A stretch of DNA of 64,000 nt from PKWO01 sp036384915. GTDB taxonomy: Bacteria > Pseudomonadota > Gammaproteobacteria > Burkholderiales > Burkholderiaceae_D. The DNA lies in assembly GCA_036384915.1 (NCBI GenBank), contig DASVLJ010000070.1:1-64000 (forward strand), in the 5' to 3' direction. A program made the position numbers and the translations under genes. The notes under the pieces are model-generated. The model ran no database searches, was not told where the DNA came from, and saw only the letters and a program-made list of their open reading frames with translations. Below, piece after piece: positions 8,761-17,829 of this stretch. Every line of letters begins with the position of its first letter. The first letter of the stretch is position 1.

Positions 8761-10733
8761 AACTGATCCTGGTCGCCAATCGCGGGGAGATTGCATTGCG
8801 CGTGATGCGCACCGCTGCGCGCATGGGTTACCGCACCATGGCGGTGTATTCCGACGCGGATGCCGATGCGCCGCACGTGCGCGCGGCCGATTGCTCGGCA
8901 CATATCGGGGCATATGCGGGCGCAGGGCCGGCGCAGAGGTCCTACCTCGATGCTGAGGCGATCCTGGCGGCGGCACGTGAACATGGTGCCGATGCGATTC
9001 ACCCCGGCTACGGCTTTCTGGCCGAGAATGCCGATTTTGCCCAAGCCGTCATTGCCGGATTCATGACCTGGATCGGGCCGCCGCCCGAAGCCATGCGGGC
9101 CATGGGCAACAAGGCCGCCGCGAAGCGGATGCTGGCCGGGCGCGACGTACCGCTTCTGCCCGGTTACCAGGGCAGCGACCAGAGCGAGGCAGCCTTGCTG
9201 GCCGAGGCTGCGCGCATCGGTTTGCCGCTGATGATCAAGGCGGCGGCCGGCGGTGGCGGACGCGGCATGCGCCTGGTGCAGGAAGCGGACTCTTTGCCGG
9301 CTCAACTGGCGCAAGCACGCTCGGAAGCGCTGCAAGCTTTCGGCAGCGGCGAATTGATCCTGGAGCGCGCGCTGACCAATCCGCGCCACGTCGAGGTGCA
9401 AATCTTCGCCGACAGCCATGGCCATATAGTGCACCTGGGCGAGCGCGATTGCTCGGTGCAAAGGCGCCATCAAAAGATCATCGAGGAAGCGCCGTCGCCG
9501 GCTGTCGATGCCGCCTTGCGCCACCGGCTCGGCCATGCCGCCATAGAAGCGGCGAAAAGTTGCCGCTATGTCGGCGCCGGCACGATGGAATTCCTGCTCG
9601 ATGAGCACGGCGCGTTCTGGTTCATGGAAATGAATACGCGCCTGCAGGTCGAGCATCCTGTGACGGAAGCCATCACCGGCATCGATCTGGTCGAATGGCA
9701 GTTGCGCGTCGCGGAAGGCGAAGTCTTGCCATTGACGCAAGATGCGATCGATGCACGCTTGTTGACAGGCGGCCACGCGATCGAGGTGCGCTTGTGCGCC
9801 GAAGATCCGGCACAGGGTTTTCTGCCTCAGACCGGACGCATTGCGCGCTGGCGCGCGCCGCAAGCTTTGCGTGCGGAGCATGCGCTGGAGAGCGGCCTGG
9901 AAATATCGCCTTACTACGATTCGATGGCGGCCAAGCTGATTGCACATGGCGGCTCGCGCGCGGAGGCCTTGCGGCTGTTGCGCAAGCATCTCGATACTTG
10001 CCTGCTGCTTGGCGTGCCAAGCAACCAGGATTTTTTGCTGACCGCGCTGGCGCATCCGGAATTTGAAGCGGGAAGGGCGACGACAGGTTTCATTGGCCAG
10101 CATTTGCCAGCTTTCACACAGCCGGCTGCGACAGAGCTCGAGTTGGCACTTGTGGCAACCGCTTTGCTTGAATCGGGGCGGGCGCAGGTCGGCTATCCCG
10201 CGGAACTGGCCGGCTGGAGCAGCAGCGCGCCATTTGCCGATCGCATCGCGGTCGAAGTGGATGGCGACAGGCGAGAATGCATTGTCGCCGCCGCTGGCCG
10301 CGGCTCCTGGCGTGTCGGTATCGGCTCGGCGAACTTCGAGGTGCAGGTTCTGGAATCCGACAGGCAAATCATGTGCTTGCGGGTGAGCGGCAACAGCTAC
10401 ACGTTGGAGCACGCACGCGATGGCGAACGCTTCCTGCTCCGATGTGCCGGCCGCAACCGCGTCGTGCGCGATCTGCGCTATCTTGCGCCCGAGCTGGCGC
10501 GGAGCCGCGGCGGCGATGGCCAGCTGCGTGCGCCGATGAATGGCAAGATTGCGGCGCTGCCTGTCGCGGTCGGCGAGAGCGTCGGCGCAGGCAAGACGCT
10601 CATCGTTCTTGAAGCGATGAAAATGGAGCATGCCATGGTTGCGCCGTGCGATTGCATTTTGCGCGCCGTCTACGTCAAGCCCGGCGAGCAAGTAGCGCCT
10701 GGCCGCATCTTGATCGAATGGGAGCCCGCATGA
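8757..10733 (+). CDS. atuF: Geranyl-CoA carboxylase alpha (biotin carboxylase/BCCP) subunit, AtuF-like
   Basis: A 658-residue biotin enzyme subunit. Residues 1-450 are biotin carboxylase: NRGEIALRVMRTA at the start, HPGYGFLAENADFA, the ATP loop KAAAGGGGRGMR, and EMNTRLQVEHPVTE. The C-terminus is the biotin carrier domain with EAMKMEH and biotinyl-Lys622. Starts with GTG at 8757, in a GTGA overlap with atuD, which implies coupled translation. It forms the carboxylase with the AtuC-like subunit. Methylcrotonyl-CoA carboxylase alpha is the alternative; the cluster context argues for geranyl-CoA. Confidence 0.8.
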   Translation: MKLILVANRGEIALRVMRTAARMGYRTMAVYSDADADAPHVRAADCSAHIGAYAGAGPAQRSYLDAEAILAAAREHGADAIHPGYGFLAENADFAQAVIAGFMTWIGPPPEAMRAMGNKAAAKRMLAGRDVPLLPGYQGSDQSEAALLAEAARIGLPLMIKAAAGGGGRGMRLVQEADSLPAQLAQARSEALQAFGSGELILERALTNPRHVEVQIFADSHGHIVHLGERDCSVQRRHQKIIEEAPSPAVDAALRHRLGHAAIEAAKSCRYVGAGTMEFLLDEHGAFWFMEMNTRLQVEHPVTEAITGIDLVEWQLRVAEGEVLPLTQDAIDARLLTGGHAIEVRLCAEDPAQGFLPQTGRIARWRAPQALRAEHALESGLEISPYYDSMAAKLIAHGGSRAEALRLLRKHLDTCLLLGVPSNQDFLLTALAHPEFEAGRATTGFIGQHLPAFTQPAATELELALVATALLESGRAQVGYPAELAGWSSSAPFADRIAVEVDGDRRECIVAAAGRGSWRVGIGSANFEVQVLESDRQIMCLRVSGNSYTLEHARDGERFLLRCAGRNRVVRDLRYLAPELARSRGGDGQLRAPMNGKIAALPVAVGESVGAGKTLIVLEAMKMEHAMVAPCDCILRAVYVKPGEQVAPGRILIEWEPA

Positions 10734-12112
10734 AGACGGTACGGGTCGGCGCCGGACTGGGATTTTACGGCGATGCCTGGGCGCCGATTGCGGTCAGCAT
10801 CGCGCGCGGCAACGTGCAATACATTTGTTCCGACCACCTGGCTGAATTGACTCTTGCCATTCTGCAAAAGGACAGGGCCAAGGATGCGCAAGCCGGATAT
10901 GCAAAAGACCTGCTGCCCATGCTGACCCAGCTCTGGCCGCTTGCCGCGCAGCATGGAGTCAGGTTCATTCTCAATGCCGGCGGCTTGAACCCGCGCGGCG
11001 CGCGTGATGCGCTGGTCGACCTGTTCCGCAAGAAGGGTTGGCAGGCACGCATTGCCGTTGTGACAGGGGACGACGTGCTGGAACGGCTCGATGGCTGGCA
11101 TGCGGCGGGTGAAGCTTTCGCACACATGGAGTCGGGCGCGGCGCTTGCCACGGTGCGCGAGCGCATGGTGTTCGCCAACGCCTATCTCGGTGCCGCCCCT
11201 ATTGTGCGCGCCCTGGAGCAGGGTGCCGATATCGTGCTGACCGGGCGCGTGGCCGATGCTGCCTTGTTCCTCGCCCCCTTGGTGCATGAATTCGGCTGGA
11301 CGCTCGATGCGAAAACGCCGGACGAATGGAGCCGTCTGGCGCAAGGCTTGACGGTGGGTCATCTGCTCGAATGCTCGGGGCAGGGCAGCGGCGGCAACTT
11401 CGGCGGGCTCGACTGGATCGACATCCCGGACCTCGGTCACATCGGTTACCCGATCGCCGAAGTGACGGAAGACGGCGACGCCATCGTTACCAAGGCGCCG
11501 GAAACCGGCGGGCGCATTTCGTTCGACACGGTGCGCCAGCAATTGCTGTATGAAGTGCATGATCCGCGCAATTATCTATCGCCCGATGTGGTGCTCGACA
11601 TGGGCACACTGACCCTGGACGATTTAGGCAGCGACCGTGTGCGCGTGACCGGCGCCACCGGCAAGCCGAAGCCGGAACGCTTGAAGATAGTCGGCGGCTT
11701 CCACGATGGCTGGATGGGACAGGCAAGCATGGGATACAGCTGGCCGAAAGCTTATGCCAAGGCCGAGCGCGCAGCGCAGATCGTAAAGCTGCAGATGCGC
11801 GAGCAGCGTATGGCATTCGACGACTTGCGCGTTGAATACCTGGGCTACGACTCGATACTCGGTCCGCTGGCCGATCCGGCCCAGCGTGATCGGCTCAACG
11901 AAGTCTATCTGCGCATGGCGGTGCGCACGCAAGACAAGCGCGTGGCTGATGGCTTCGGTCGGTTGTTTCCCTGGCTCGCCTTGTCCGGCCCGCCCTTCGT
12001 CGGCGGCCGCTTCACCATGCCACCGGCCACGGAATTGCTCGGCATCTGGCCCACGCTGGTCGCGCGCGAATTGGTCGAGCCCCTCGTGCAGGTCGACGTG
12101 ATGGAGGTGTAA
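10730..12112 (+). CDS. atuA: AtuA-family protein (DUF1446), N-terminal part
   Basis: A 460-residue protein of the acyclic-terpene-utilisation AtuA family. The start is the ATG that overlaps the stop of the biotin carboxylase gene; the protein begins MKTVRVGAGLGFYGD. Conserved-looking blocks include LNAGGLNPRGARD, TGRVADAALFLAPL and ECSGQGSGGNFGG. AtuA is required for citronellol/geraniol growth in Pseudomonas, but its reaction is not established. Pseudomonas-type AtuA is, from memory, longer and ends in a small ferredoxin-like domain. Here that domain is a separate gene immediately downstream. Confidence 0.78.
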   Translation: MKTVRVGAGLGFYGDAWAPIAVSIARGNVQYICSDHLAELTLAILQKDRAKDAQAGYAKDLLPMLTQLWPLAAQHGVRFILNAGGLNPRGARDALVDLFRKKGWQARIAVVTGDDVLERLDGWHAAGEAFAHMESGAALATVRERMVFANAYLGAAPIVRALEQGADIVLTGRVADAALFLAPLVHEFGWTLDAKTPDEWSRLAQGLTVGHLLECSGQGSGGNFGGLDWIDIPDLGHIGYPIAEVTEDGDAIVTKAPETGGRISFDTVRQQLLYEVHDPRNYLSPDVVLDMGTLTLDDLGSDRVRVTGATGKPKPERLKIVGGFHDGWMGQASMGYSWPKAYAKAERAAQIVKLQMREQRMAFDDLRVEYLGYDSILGPLADPAQRDRLNEVYLRMAVRTQDKRVADGFGRLFPWLALSGPPFVGGRFTMPPATELLGIWPTLVARELVEPLVQVDVMEV

Positions 12113-12113
12113 G

Positions 12114-12461
12114 ATGAAAGTCCAACTGGTGCGGATCGCCCATGCGCGCGGCGGTGACAAGGGCGATAAGGCCGATTTGAGCCTGTTTGCCTACGATGCC
12201 GTAACCTACGCCGTGCTGAAGCAGGCGGTGTCGGCGGAACTGGTTGCGGCGCATTTCCGGGGTATCGCCTTCGGTTCCGTTGAACGGTACGAGATGGATA
12301 ATCTGTTGGCCCTGAAGTTCGTGCTCAACGAAGCGCTCGATGGCGGTGCGGCGCGTTCGCTGCGTAGCGATAGTCTGGGCAAGTCGCTGGCAGCGGGGCT
12401 GTTGCGGATGCAGATCGACGTGCCGGATGATTTGCCGCTGCGGCACGCCGAGGTTTCGTAG
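12114..12461 (+). CDS. AtuA C-terminal-like small protein
   Basis: A 115-residue protein starting one base after the AtuA stop. The N-terminal block RIAHARGGDKGDKADLSLFAY matches the R-x-GDKGD signature of the domain that ends longer AtuA proteins, so the two genes probably make a complex equivalent to full-length AtuA. It is the last gene of the operon. Its stop codon TAG is also the first three bases of a dispersed foldback repeat, so the original 3' end may have been longer. Confidence 0.7.
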   Translation: MKVQLVRIAHARGGDKGDKADLSLFAYDAVTYAVLKQAVSAELVAAHFRGIAFGSVERYEMDNLLALKFVLNEALDGGAARSLRSDSLGKSLAAGLLRMQIDVPDDLPLRHAEVS

Positions 12462-12546
12462 AGTGGAAGCCGAAGCGGAGCGTCGTCCGGGCGATTCCAG
12501 CAAGCGAATGATGAAAGTTATTTGATGCGCACGGTGGGATGTCGAT
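12459..12546. repeat. Dispersed intergenic repeat, copy A (partial foldback element)
   Basis: It opens TAGAGTGG and continues GAAGCGGAGCGTC, ATTCCAGC, AGCGAATGA, TTTGATGCGC and GGTGGGA. The same order of blocks occurs at 47007-47123, which shows a complete inverted pair. This copy lacks most of the right arm. It fills exactly the gap between the AtuA-tail stop codon and the convergent TetR stop codon. Confidence 0.6.
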
Positions 12547-13158
12547 TCAAGACTTAAGAAAAAACGCCACCGTCTGATCGGCCAGCTGATCCAGCGTCAA
12601 ACCCTTGCCCGGCTTGTACCACTGCACGCTGTAGTTGATCGCGCCCAGCAACAGCAGGCGCACGACTCCGCTATCGTCGGCGATCAATCCGGCCTGTTTC
12701 ATTTCACTGAGCATGCGTTGCCAGCAATCGTCGTAGCGGTCTTTCAAATCGATGATATGGGCCTGCAATTCCGGGCTCAGGCTGCGCCAGTCATACAGCA
12801 GCACGGGAATGAAGTCATGCCCTTCGGCCAGCACGGTTTCCAGGTGGGAGCGTACCAGGGCACGGAATTTTTCTTGTGGCGCCAGTTCCGAATCGATGAT
12901 CTTTTGCGTCGCATCCAGTCCCGCCACGAGGCCTTCTTCCATCACGGCAGCCAGGATTTCCTGCTTGCTCTTGAAATGGTAGAACGGGCTGCCCGAGCGC
13001 ATGCCGACCGCTTCGGCGATGTCTCGTATGGTTGTGCCTTCAAAACCCTTTTCGCGGAACAGCCGGGCCGAGACGCGCACCAGGTCGGCGCGGCGGTTGC
13101 CGTCTCTGTCGGCAATGGTGGCGAGCGGGGATTTGCGTGGGGGGCGTGATGCGGACAT
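12547..13158 (-). CDS. TetR family regulator, probable regulator of the atu-like operon
   Basis: A 203-residue TetR protein. The DNA-binding domain spans about 22-68: RADLVRVSARLFREKGFEGT, then IRDIAEAVGMRSGSPFYHF. A Lys/Arg-rich tail precedes helix 1. The effector domain resembles fatty-acid or acyl-CoA responsive TetR proteins (YDWRSLSPELQAHI; a TetR_C_33-like feel), which is only an impression. In Pseudomonas the atu cluster is repressed by the TetR protein AtuR. Position next to the operon, in convergent orientation, suggests the same role here. Confidence 0.78.
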   Translation of the reverse strand: MSASRPPRKSPLATIADRDGNRRADLVRVSARLFREKGFEGTTIRDIAEAVGMRSGSPFYHFKSKQEILAAVMEEGLVAGLDATQKIIDSELAPQEKFRALVRSHLETVLAEGHDFIPVLLYDWRSLSPELQAHIIDLKDRYDDCWQRMLSEMKQAGLIADDSGVVRLLLLGAINYSVQWYKPGKGLTLDQLADQTVAFFLKS

Positions 13159-13188
13159 GGGCCAATTATAGCCGGGCCATGCCGGCTT

Positions 13189-13482
13189 TTACAGCGTTTG
13201 GCCGGGATCTTTCATTCTGTGCACCACACCTTCGCGTTGCAGTACCTCGCCCCAATCGGCGATGCGGTATACGCTGCCGAGCTTCGTGATTTTCATGCCA
13301 TATTGTTCGCGCAGGATATCCACGTCGCCGTCGATGGCATCGATGGCGATGCCGGTCAAGTCGGCAATCGACGCCGGCGTGGCGCGTTCGAGCAGGTCGA
13401 TGGCGGCGGCGAGCACGAACAGCCGGCGCGCATCGTCGGCCGGATATTGCACCACCCCAAATTCGTTTTTCTTGAGAGCCAC
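13189..13482 (-). CDS. Small protein with a predicted helix-turn-helix
   Basis: A 97-residue protein starting with GTG one base into the stop of the upstream gene (TAGTG), so the two are translated together. Residues 20-60 read as a winged-helix-like fold (RRLFVLAAAIDLLERATPAS, IADLTGIAIDAIDGDVDIL, then REQYGMKI and YRIADWG). This could be a small DNA-binding domain. The family is not recognised. Pairing with the 223-residue unknown protein upstream suggests a joint function. Confidence 0.55.
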   Translation of the reverse strand: MALKKNEFGVVQYPADDARRLFVLAAAIDLLERATPASIADLTGIAIDAIDGDVDILREQYGMKITKLGSVYRIADWGEVLQREGVVHRMKDPGQTL

Positions 13483-14153
13483 TACTCGTCCACGTCACCT
13501 GATTTGAATATCTTGTCCATCCACTTCGCCCTGGGATAGCTGCGCGCCATCACCTTGAAGGCATGGGTTTTTTCATGCGCCGATTCACGGCCCAGCACTT
13601 TCATTTCGACCAGGATGGCGGCGCCGCCTTCGACCCGGCCGATGGCCCGGTCCGGCCCCAGCCTGGCGAGTGCGGTTTCGGTGCGCTCCGCCAATTGCGC
13701 ATAGGCCTCGTTCAAGGCGCCGAAGGTCAGGTTGGTGATGGTAAGTTGCGCCATATCGGCCACTTCGCGCGCATCCTTGGCATAGTGGGCGAACAATTCC
13801 TCGATACGCTTGGCATATTGACCTGAAAGGTGGAAGTCACGCACCAGCAGGTGCGCCAGGTTCTTCGCCGCCTCCTCGCGCGATATGCCGCGCTTGCCCA
13901 CGTGGGCCAGGGAGAAACCGTGCTGCGGCAGGCTGGTGACGAGGCGCTCCAGGATGTCGAACAGCCGCGCCTCGTCGACTTCGGCAGGCACCGCCCTGGA
14001 TTCGGCTTCGACTGCGCGCGCGCCCAGCCATTGCTCGAAGGTGGGAGGCAGCTTGTGCTGCCCCGAGCGCGACCAAGCCTCGCACATCTTGCTATACTCG
14101 CCCTGGAGGCGGCTGTGATCGCGTTCGTTAAGGACGATTTCGACGACGGCCAT
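13482..14153 (-). CDS. Conserved-looking protein of unknown function
   Basis: A 223-residue soluble protein, rich in charged helices and with no signal peptide or membrane segment. Notable blocks are WSRSGQHKLPPTFEQWLG near 28-45 and a C-terminal RVEGGAAILVEMKVLGRESA followed by FKVMARSYPRAKWMDKIF. I do not recognise it. It forms a two-gene unit with the small helix-turn-helix protein (one-base overlap). It is divergent from adenine deaminase, with about 170 bases between start codons. Confidence 0.55.
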   Translation of the reverse strand: MAVVEIVLNERDHSRLQGEYSKMCEAWSRSGQHKLPPTFEQWLGARAVEAESRAVPAEVDEARLFDILERLVTSLPQHGFSLAHVGKRGISREEAAKNLAHLLVRDFHLSGQYAKRIEELFAHYAKDAREVADMAQLTITNLTFGALNEAYAQLAERTETALARLGPDRAIGRVEGGAAILVEMKVLGRESAHEKTHAFKVMARSYPRAKWMDKIFKSGDVDE

Positions 14154-14322
14154 GGTGTTTCTTCCCTGGTTGGGGTTACTGAATAAATCAGACTGCGCCA
14201 GCGGGTTTAAATTCCTTTTCTACGCGAACACGTCTTGCTCATATGGCAAGAATTGCTGGTTCTTGAATCCGGCAAGACCGCCCCAACAGGACACTCATGA
14301 CACGCATCACTTCGAGGAAACG

Positions 14323-15339
14323 ATGACTTCCCCCTTGATCGAACTGGTCCAAGCCATGCCCAAGGCTGAGTTGCACATTCATATCGAAGGATCGCTTGAG
14401 CCCGAACTGATCTTCAAGTTGGCCCAGCGCAATGGTATCAAGCTGGCCTATCCTTCGGTGGCTTCCCTCAAGGCGGCTTACGCGTTCACGGATTTGCAAT
14501 CCTTCCTCGATATTTATTATGCCGGGGCCAGCGTCTTGTTGCACGAAGAAGATTTTTACGACATGACCTGGGCCTATCTCGAGCGCGCCAAGGCGGACAA
14601 CGTGCGTCACACCGAGATTTTTTTCGACCCGCAGACGCACACGGCGCGCGGCGTCGATATCGCCGTGGTGTTCGCCGGCATTTCGCGCGCGCTGGAGCAG
14701 GGGCGCAGGGAGCTGGGTATCAGCAGCGGTCTCATCATGTGCTTCCTGCGCCATCTGTCGGAGCAGGACGCCTTCGCCACACTGGAGCAGGCTTTGCCGT
14801 ACCGCGACAAGTTCATCGGTGTCGGGCTCGATTCTTCCGAGCACGGCCATCCGCCGGAAAAGTTCGCCCGTGTTTTCGCGCGCTGCCGCGAACTGGGCCT
14901 GCACCTCGTCGCCCATGCCGGCGAGGAGGGGCCGCCGGCCTACATTGAAACCGCGCTCGACCTGCTCAAGGTGGAACGCATCGACCATGGCGTGCGCTGC
15001 CTGGAAGACGCGGCGCTGACGGCGCGCCTGGCCAGGGAGGGCATGCCGCTTACGGTCTGCCCCTTGTCCAACGTCAAGTTGTGCGTGTTCGATAATATTG
15101 CCAAACACAACTTGCGCAAGCTGCTCGATGCCGGGCTGCTTGCCACAGTCAATTCGGACGATCCGGCTTACTTCGGCGGCTATATGAACGACAACTTCGT
15201 GGCCTGCTTCGAAGCCTTGCCGCTGGAGCGCAAGCATGCGCTGCAATTGGCACGCAACGGCTTTGCCGCGTCGTTTCTTGATGCCGAGCGCAAGGAAATG
15301 TATTTGGCCGAAGTGAACGCCTTCTTCGAGACCCACTGA
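14323..15339 (+). CDS. Adenine deaminase (adenosine deaminase superfamily)
   Basis: A 338-residue zinc amidohydrolase that should convert adenine to hypoxanthine in purine salvage. Metal ligands and catalytic residues are visible: HIH at 18-20, His198 and Glu201 in VAHAGEEGPP, His222 in RIDHG and NSDDPAYFGG with Asp279/280. The GLDSSEHGHPPEKF block is, from memory, typical of the Aah1-type adenine deaminases rather than adenosine deaminases. The start at 14323 follows GAGGAAAC. Upstream in-frame codons would add an unrelated 56-residue tail. Its stop overlaps the next ATG by one base. Confidence 0.85.
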   Translation: MTSPLIELVQAMPKAELHIHIEGSLEPELIFKLAQRNGIKLAYPSVASLKAAYAFTDLQSFLDIYYAGASVLLHEEDFYDMTWAYLERAKADNVRHTEIFFDPQTHTARGVDIAVVFAGISRALEQGRRELGISSGLIMCFLRHLSEQDAFATLEQALPYRDKFIGVGLDSSEHGHPPEKFARVFARCRELGLHLVAHAGEEGPPAYIETALDLLKVERIDHGVRCLEDAALTARLAREGMPLTVCPLSNVKLCVFDNIAKHNLRKLLDAGLLATVNSDDPAYFGGYMNDNFVACFEALPLERKHALQLARNGFAASFLDAERKEMYLAEVNAFFETH

Positions 15340-17828
15340 TGTTCTTGCAATCCCTGCGCATGACCCTGCGCGACTGGCGCGCCGGTGAATTGCGCTTTCT
15401 CCTCGTTTCGCTGCTGATCGCGGTCGCCGCGCTGGCTTCGGTCGGCTTCTTCGTTGATCGCATGCGCACCGGCCTGGTACGCGATGCGCACCAATTGATC
15501 GGCGCCGATCTGGTTGTCGTCAGCGATTTGCCGGCCGATCCGTCGTGGAAAGCGCAAGCCGAGCGGCTCGGTTTGCACACGGCGCTGACCGCCGGCTTTC
15601 CCAGCATGGCCTTGGCAGGGCAGGGCGACGATGCCTTGTCGCAACTCGCTTCGCTCAAAGCAGTGACACCGGGCTATCCGTTGCGCGGCCACCTGACCCT
15701 GAACGGCAATGAGGCGGCCAAGGGCATTCCGGCATCCGGAACGGTCTGGGTCGATCCGGCCATGCTCGATGCCTTGAAGCTGCGCCTGGGTGACAAGCTC
15801 AGACTCGGCCGCGCCGAATTCACCATCGCCCGGAGCATAGAACGCGAACCGGATCGCGGCACGTCGTTCGCCAACTTCGCGCCGCGTGTCATGCTGCCCA
15901 TGAGCGACCTCGCCGCCACCCAACTTGTGCAGAACGGCTCGCGCGTCACTTACCGCCTTCTGGTTTCAGGAGATGCCGAGACCGTCGCCGATTTCCAGAA
16001 ATGGATGCAGAATGAGGTCAAGGCCGGCAACCTGCGCGGCGTGAATGTCGAATCGCTGGAGTCGAGCCAGGAAGATTTGCGCAATACGCTGGACCGCGCG
16101 CGCAAATTCCTTTCGCTGGTCAGCTTGCTCTCGGCCATGCTGGCGGCCGTCGCCGTGGCGATGGCCGCGCGTCGCTTCATGCTGCGCCACATCGACGCCT
16201 GCGCCATGTTGCGTTGTCTCGGGCTGACGCAAAACCAGGTGACCGCGCTGTACCTGCTCGAATTCCTGGCCGTGGGCGTCGTCGGCAGCGCCCTGGGCGC
16301 CGTGCTCGGCTTCGCCGCTCACTATGTGCTGATCGAATGGCTAGGCAAGCTGGTCGCGGACGACTTGCCTGCGGCCAGCATCGTGCCCGGCGTACAAGCG
16401 CTGGTTACCGGCCTGGTGCTGCTGGTAGGTTTCGCCGTGCCGCCCATTTTGCAATTGCGTAACGTGCCGCACAACCGCGTGATCCGGCGCGAGCAGGATG
16501 TGCCGCGCGCGGCCACGGTTTCAAGCTACGTGTTGGGCTTGCTGGCCTTTGTCGGCCTCTTGCTGTGGCAGGCGGGCGATCTGAAGCTGTCCGCCTTGAC
16601 GGCCGGCGGCTTCTTCGGCTGCCTGCTGCTGTTCGCGCTGCTGGCCTGGCTCGGTTTGCGCGCGTTGCGCAGCATGCGTACCGTTTCGCGCCATTCGGCC
16701 TGGCGTTTCGCGGTGGCCGCCCTGCAGCGCCGGCCCGGGGCGACCGTGGTGCAGGTGGTGTCGCTTGCGCTTGGCTTGATGGCTTTGTTGCTCTTGACCG
16801 TGATCCGCGGCGACCTGGTCGATGCCTGGCGCAAATCGACGCCGGCCGATGCGCCCAACCACTTCATCGTCAATATCCAGCCCGACCAGCAAGAGGAAGT
16901 CGCAGCACGCCTGGCCCAGGCCGGCGTGAAGGAGCCCTTGCTCTATCCGATGATACGCGGCCGCCTGGTGCGCATCAACGGCAAAGCCGTCACCGCCGCG
17001 ACCTATGCCGAAGACCGCGCACGCCGCCTGGTCGACCGCGAATTCAACCTCTCGACGATGCGCGACCTTCCCGCGCAAAACAAGATCGTCGCCGGGCGTT
17101 GGTATGACGACAGCGAGCCGGCAGCCTCGGTGGAAGAAGGCATCGCCAAGACGCTCGATATCCATCTCGGCGATACCTTGGTATTCGATGTGGCCAGCCA
17201 GCGTGTTGAAGCCAAAGTGACTAGCTTGCGCAAGCTCGATTGGGGTTCGATGCGCGTCAATTTCTTCGTCATCATCAATCCCAAGGCCATGCAAGACATG
17301 CCGCAAACCTGGGTCACGGCATTCCGCCTTCCGGAAGCGGCAACCGGCTTCGTCAATGCACTGACGCGCGATTATCCTAACCTGACCGTGATCGATGTCG
17401 GCAGCATCCTGCGCCAGATCCAGAGCGTGGTGGATCAAGTGGTCACGGCTGTGGAATTCCTGTTCCTCTTTACGCTGGCTTCGGGCGTGCTGGTGTTGTA
17501 CGCCGCGCTGGCCGGTTCGCAGGACGAGCGCACGCGCGAAGCCGGCTTGCTGCGCGCACTGGGTGCCACACGCGTGCAATTGTCGCGCGCGCAGTGGATG
17601 GAGTTTGCCTTGATCGGCGGTCTGGCCGGTCTGCTGGCCGCCAGCGGCGCCTCCGCCGTGGGCTGGGGCTTGGCGAAATGGGCGTTCACCTTCGAGTGGA
17701 AATTCGAACCCATGGTCTGGCTGGCAGGTGTCGCCGCGGGTGCCCTGTGCTCCTTCGTCGGCGGCCAGCTCGGCTTGCGCAACGTATTGAATCAACCACC
17801 GCTTCGCACCTTGCGCGAAGCCTACTGA
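15339..17828 (+). CDS. FtsX-like ABC transporter permease (YbbP type)
   Basis: An 829-residue inner-membrane protein with about ten membrane segments: one near 20-40, a group of three at about 250-370, a central group near 395-500 and a C-terminal group of three from about 705. Each FtsX domain carries the AxxRxFMLRHI/ALGATR-like cytoplasmic loops (e.g. EAGLLRALGATRVQLSRAQW). The large soluble loops (45-240 and 510-690) would be periplasmic. YbbP proteins normally pair with an ATPase (YbbA) for lipid or lipoprotein handling. No ATP-binding gene is nearby. It starts in a one-base overlap with adenine deaminase. Confidence 0.8.
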   Translation: MFLQSLRMTLRDWRAGELRFLLVSLLIAVAALASVGFFVDRMRTGLVRDAHQLIGADLVVVSDLPADPSWKAQAERLGLHTALTAGFPSMALAGQGDDALSQLASLKAVTPGYPLRGHLTLNGNEAAKGIPASGTVWVDPAMLDALKLRLGDKLRLGRAEFTIARSIEREPDRGTSFANFAPRVMLPMSDLAATQLVQNGSRVTYRLLVSGDAETVADFQKWMQNEVKAGNLRGVNVESLESSQEDLRNTLDRARKFLSLVSLLSAMLAAVAVAMAARRFMLRHIDACAMLRCLGLTQNQVTALYLLEFLAVGVVGSALGAVLGFAAHYVLIEWLGKLVADDLPAASIVPGVQALVTGLVLLVGFAVPPILQLRNVPHNRVIRREQDVPRAATVSSYVLGLLAFVGLLLWQAGDLKLSALTAGGFFGCLLLFALLAWLGLRALRSMRTVSRHSAWRFAVAALQRRPGATVVQVVSLALGLMALLLLTVIRGDLVDAWRKSTPADAPNHFIVNIQPDQQEEVAARLAQAGVKEPLLYPMIRGRLVRINGKAVTAATYAEDRARRLVDREFNLSTMRDLPAQNKIVAGRWYDDSEPAASVEEGIAKTLDIHLGDTLVFDVASQRVEAKVTSLRKLDWGSMRVNFFVIINPKAMQDMPQTWVTAFRLPEAATGFVNALTRDYPNLTVIDVGSILRQIQSVVDQVVTAVEFLFLFTLASGVLVLYAALAGSQDERTREAGLLRALGATRVQLSRAQWMEFALIGGLAGLLAASGASAVGWGLAKWAFTFEWKFEPMVWLAGVAAGALCSFVGGQLGLRNVLNQPPLRTLREAY

Positions 17829-17829
17829 C

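Noticed and set aside
8736..10691. A 651-codon frame antisense to the biotin carboxylase gene
   Set aside because: It is a shadow. The plus strand has the full biotin carboxylase and carrier motifs.
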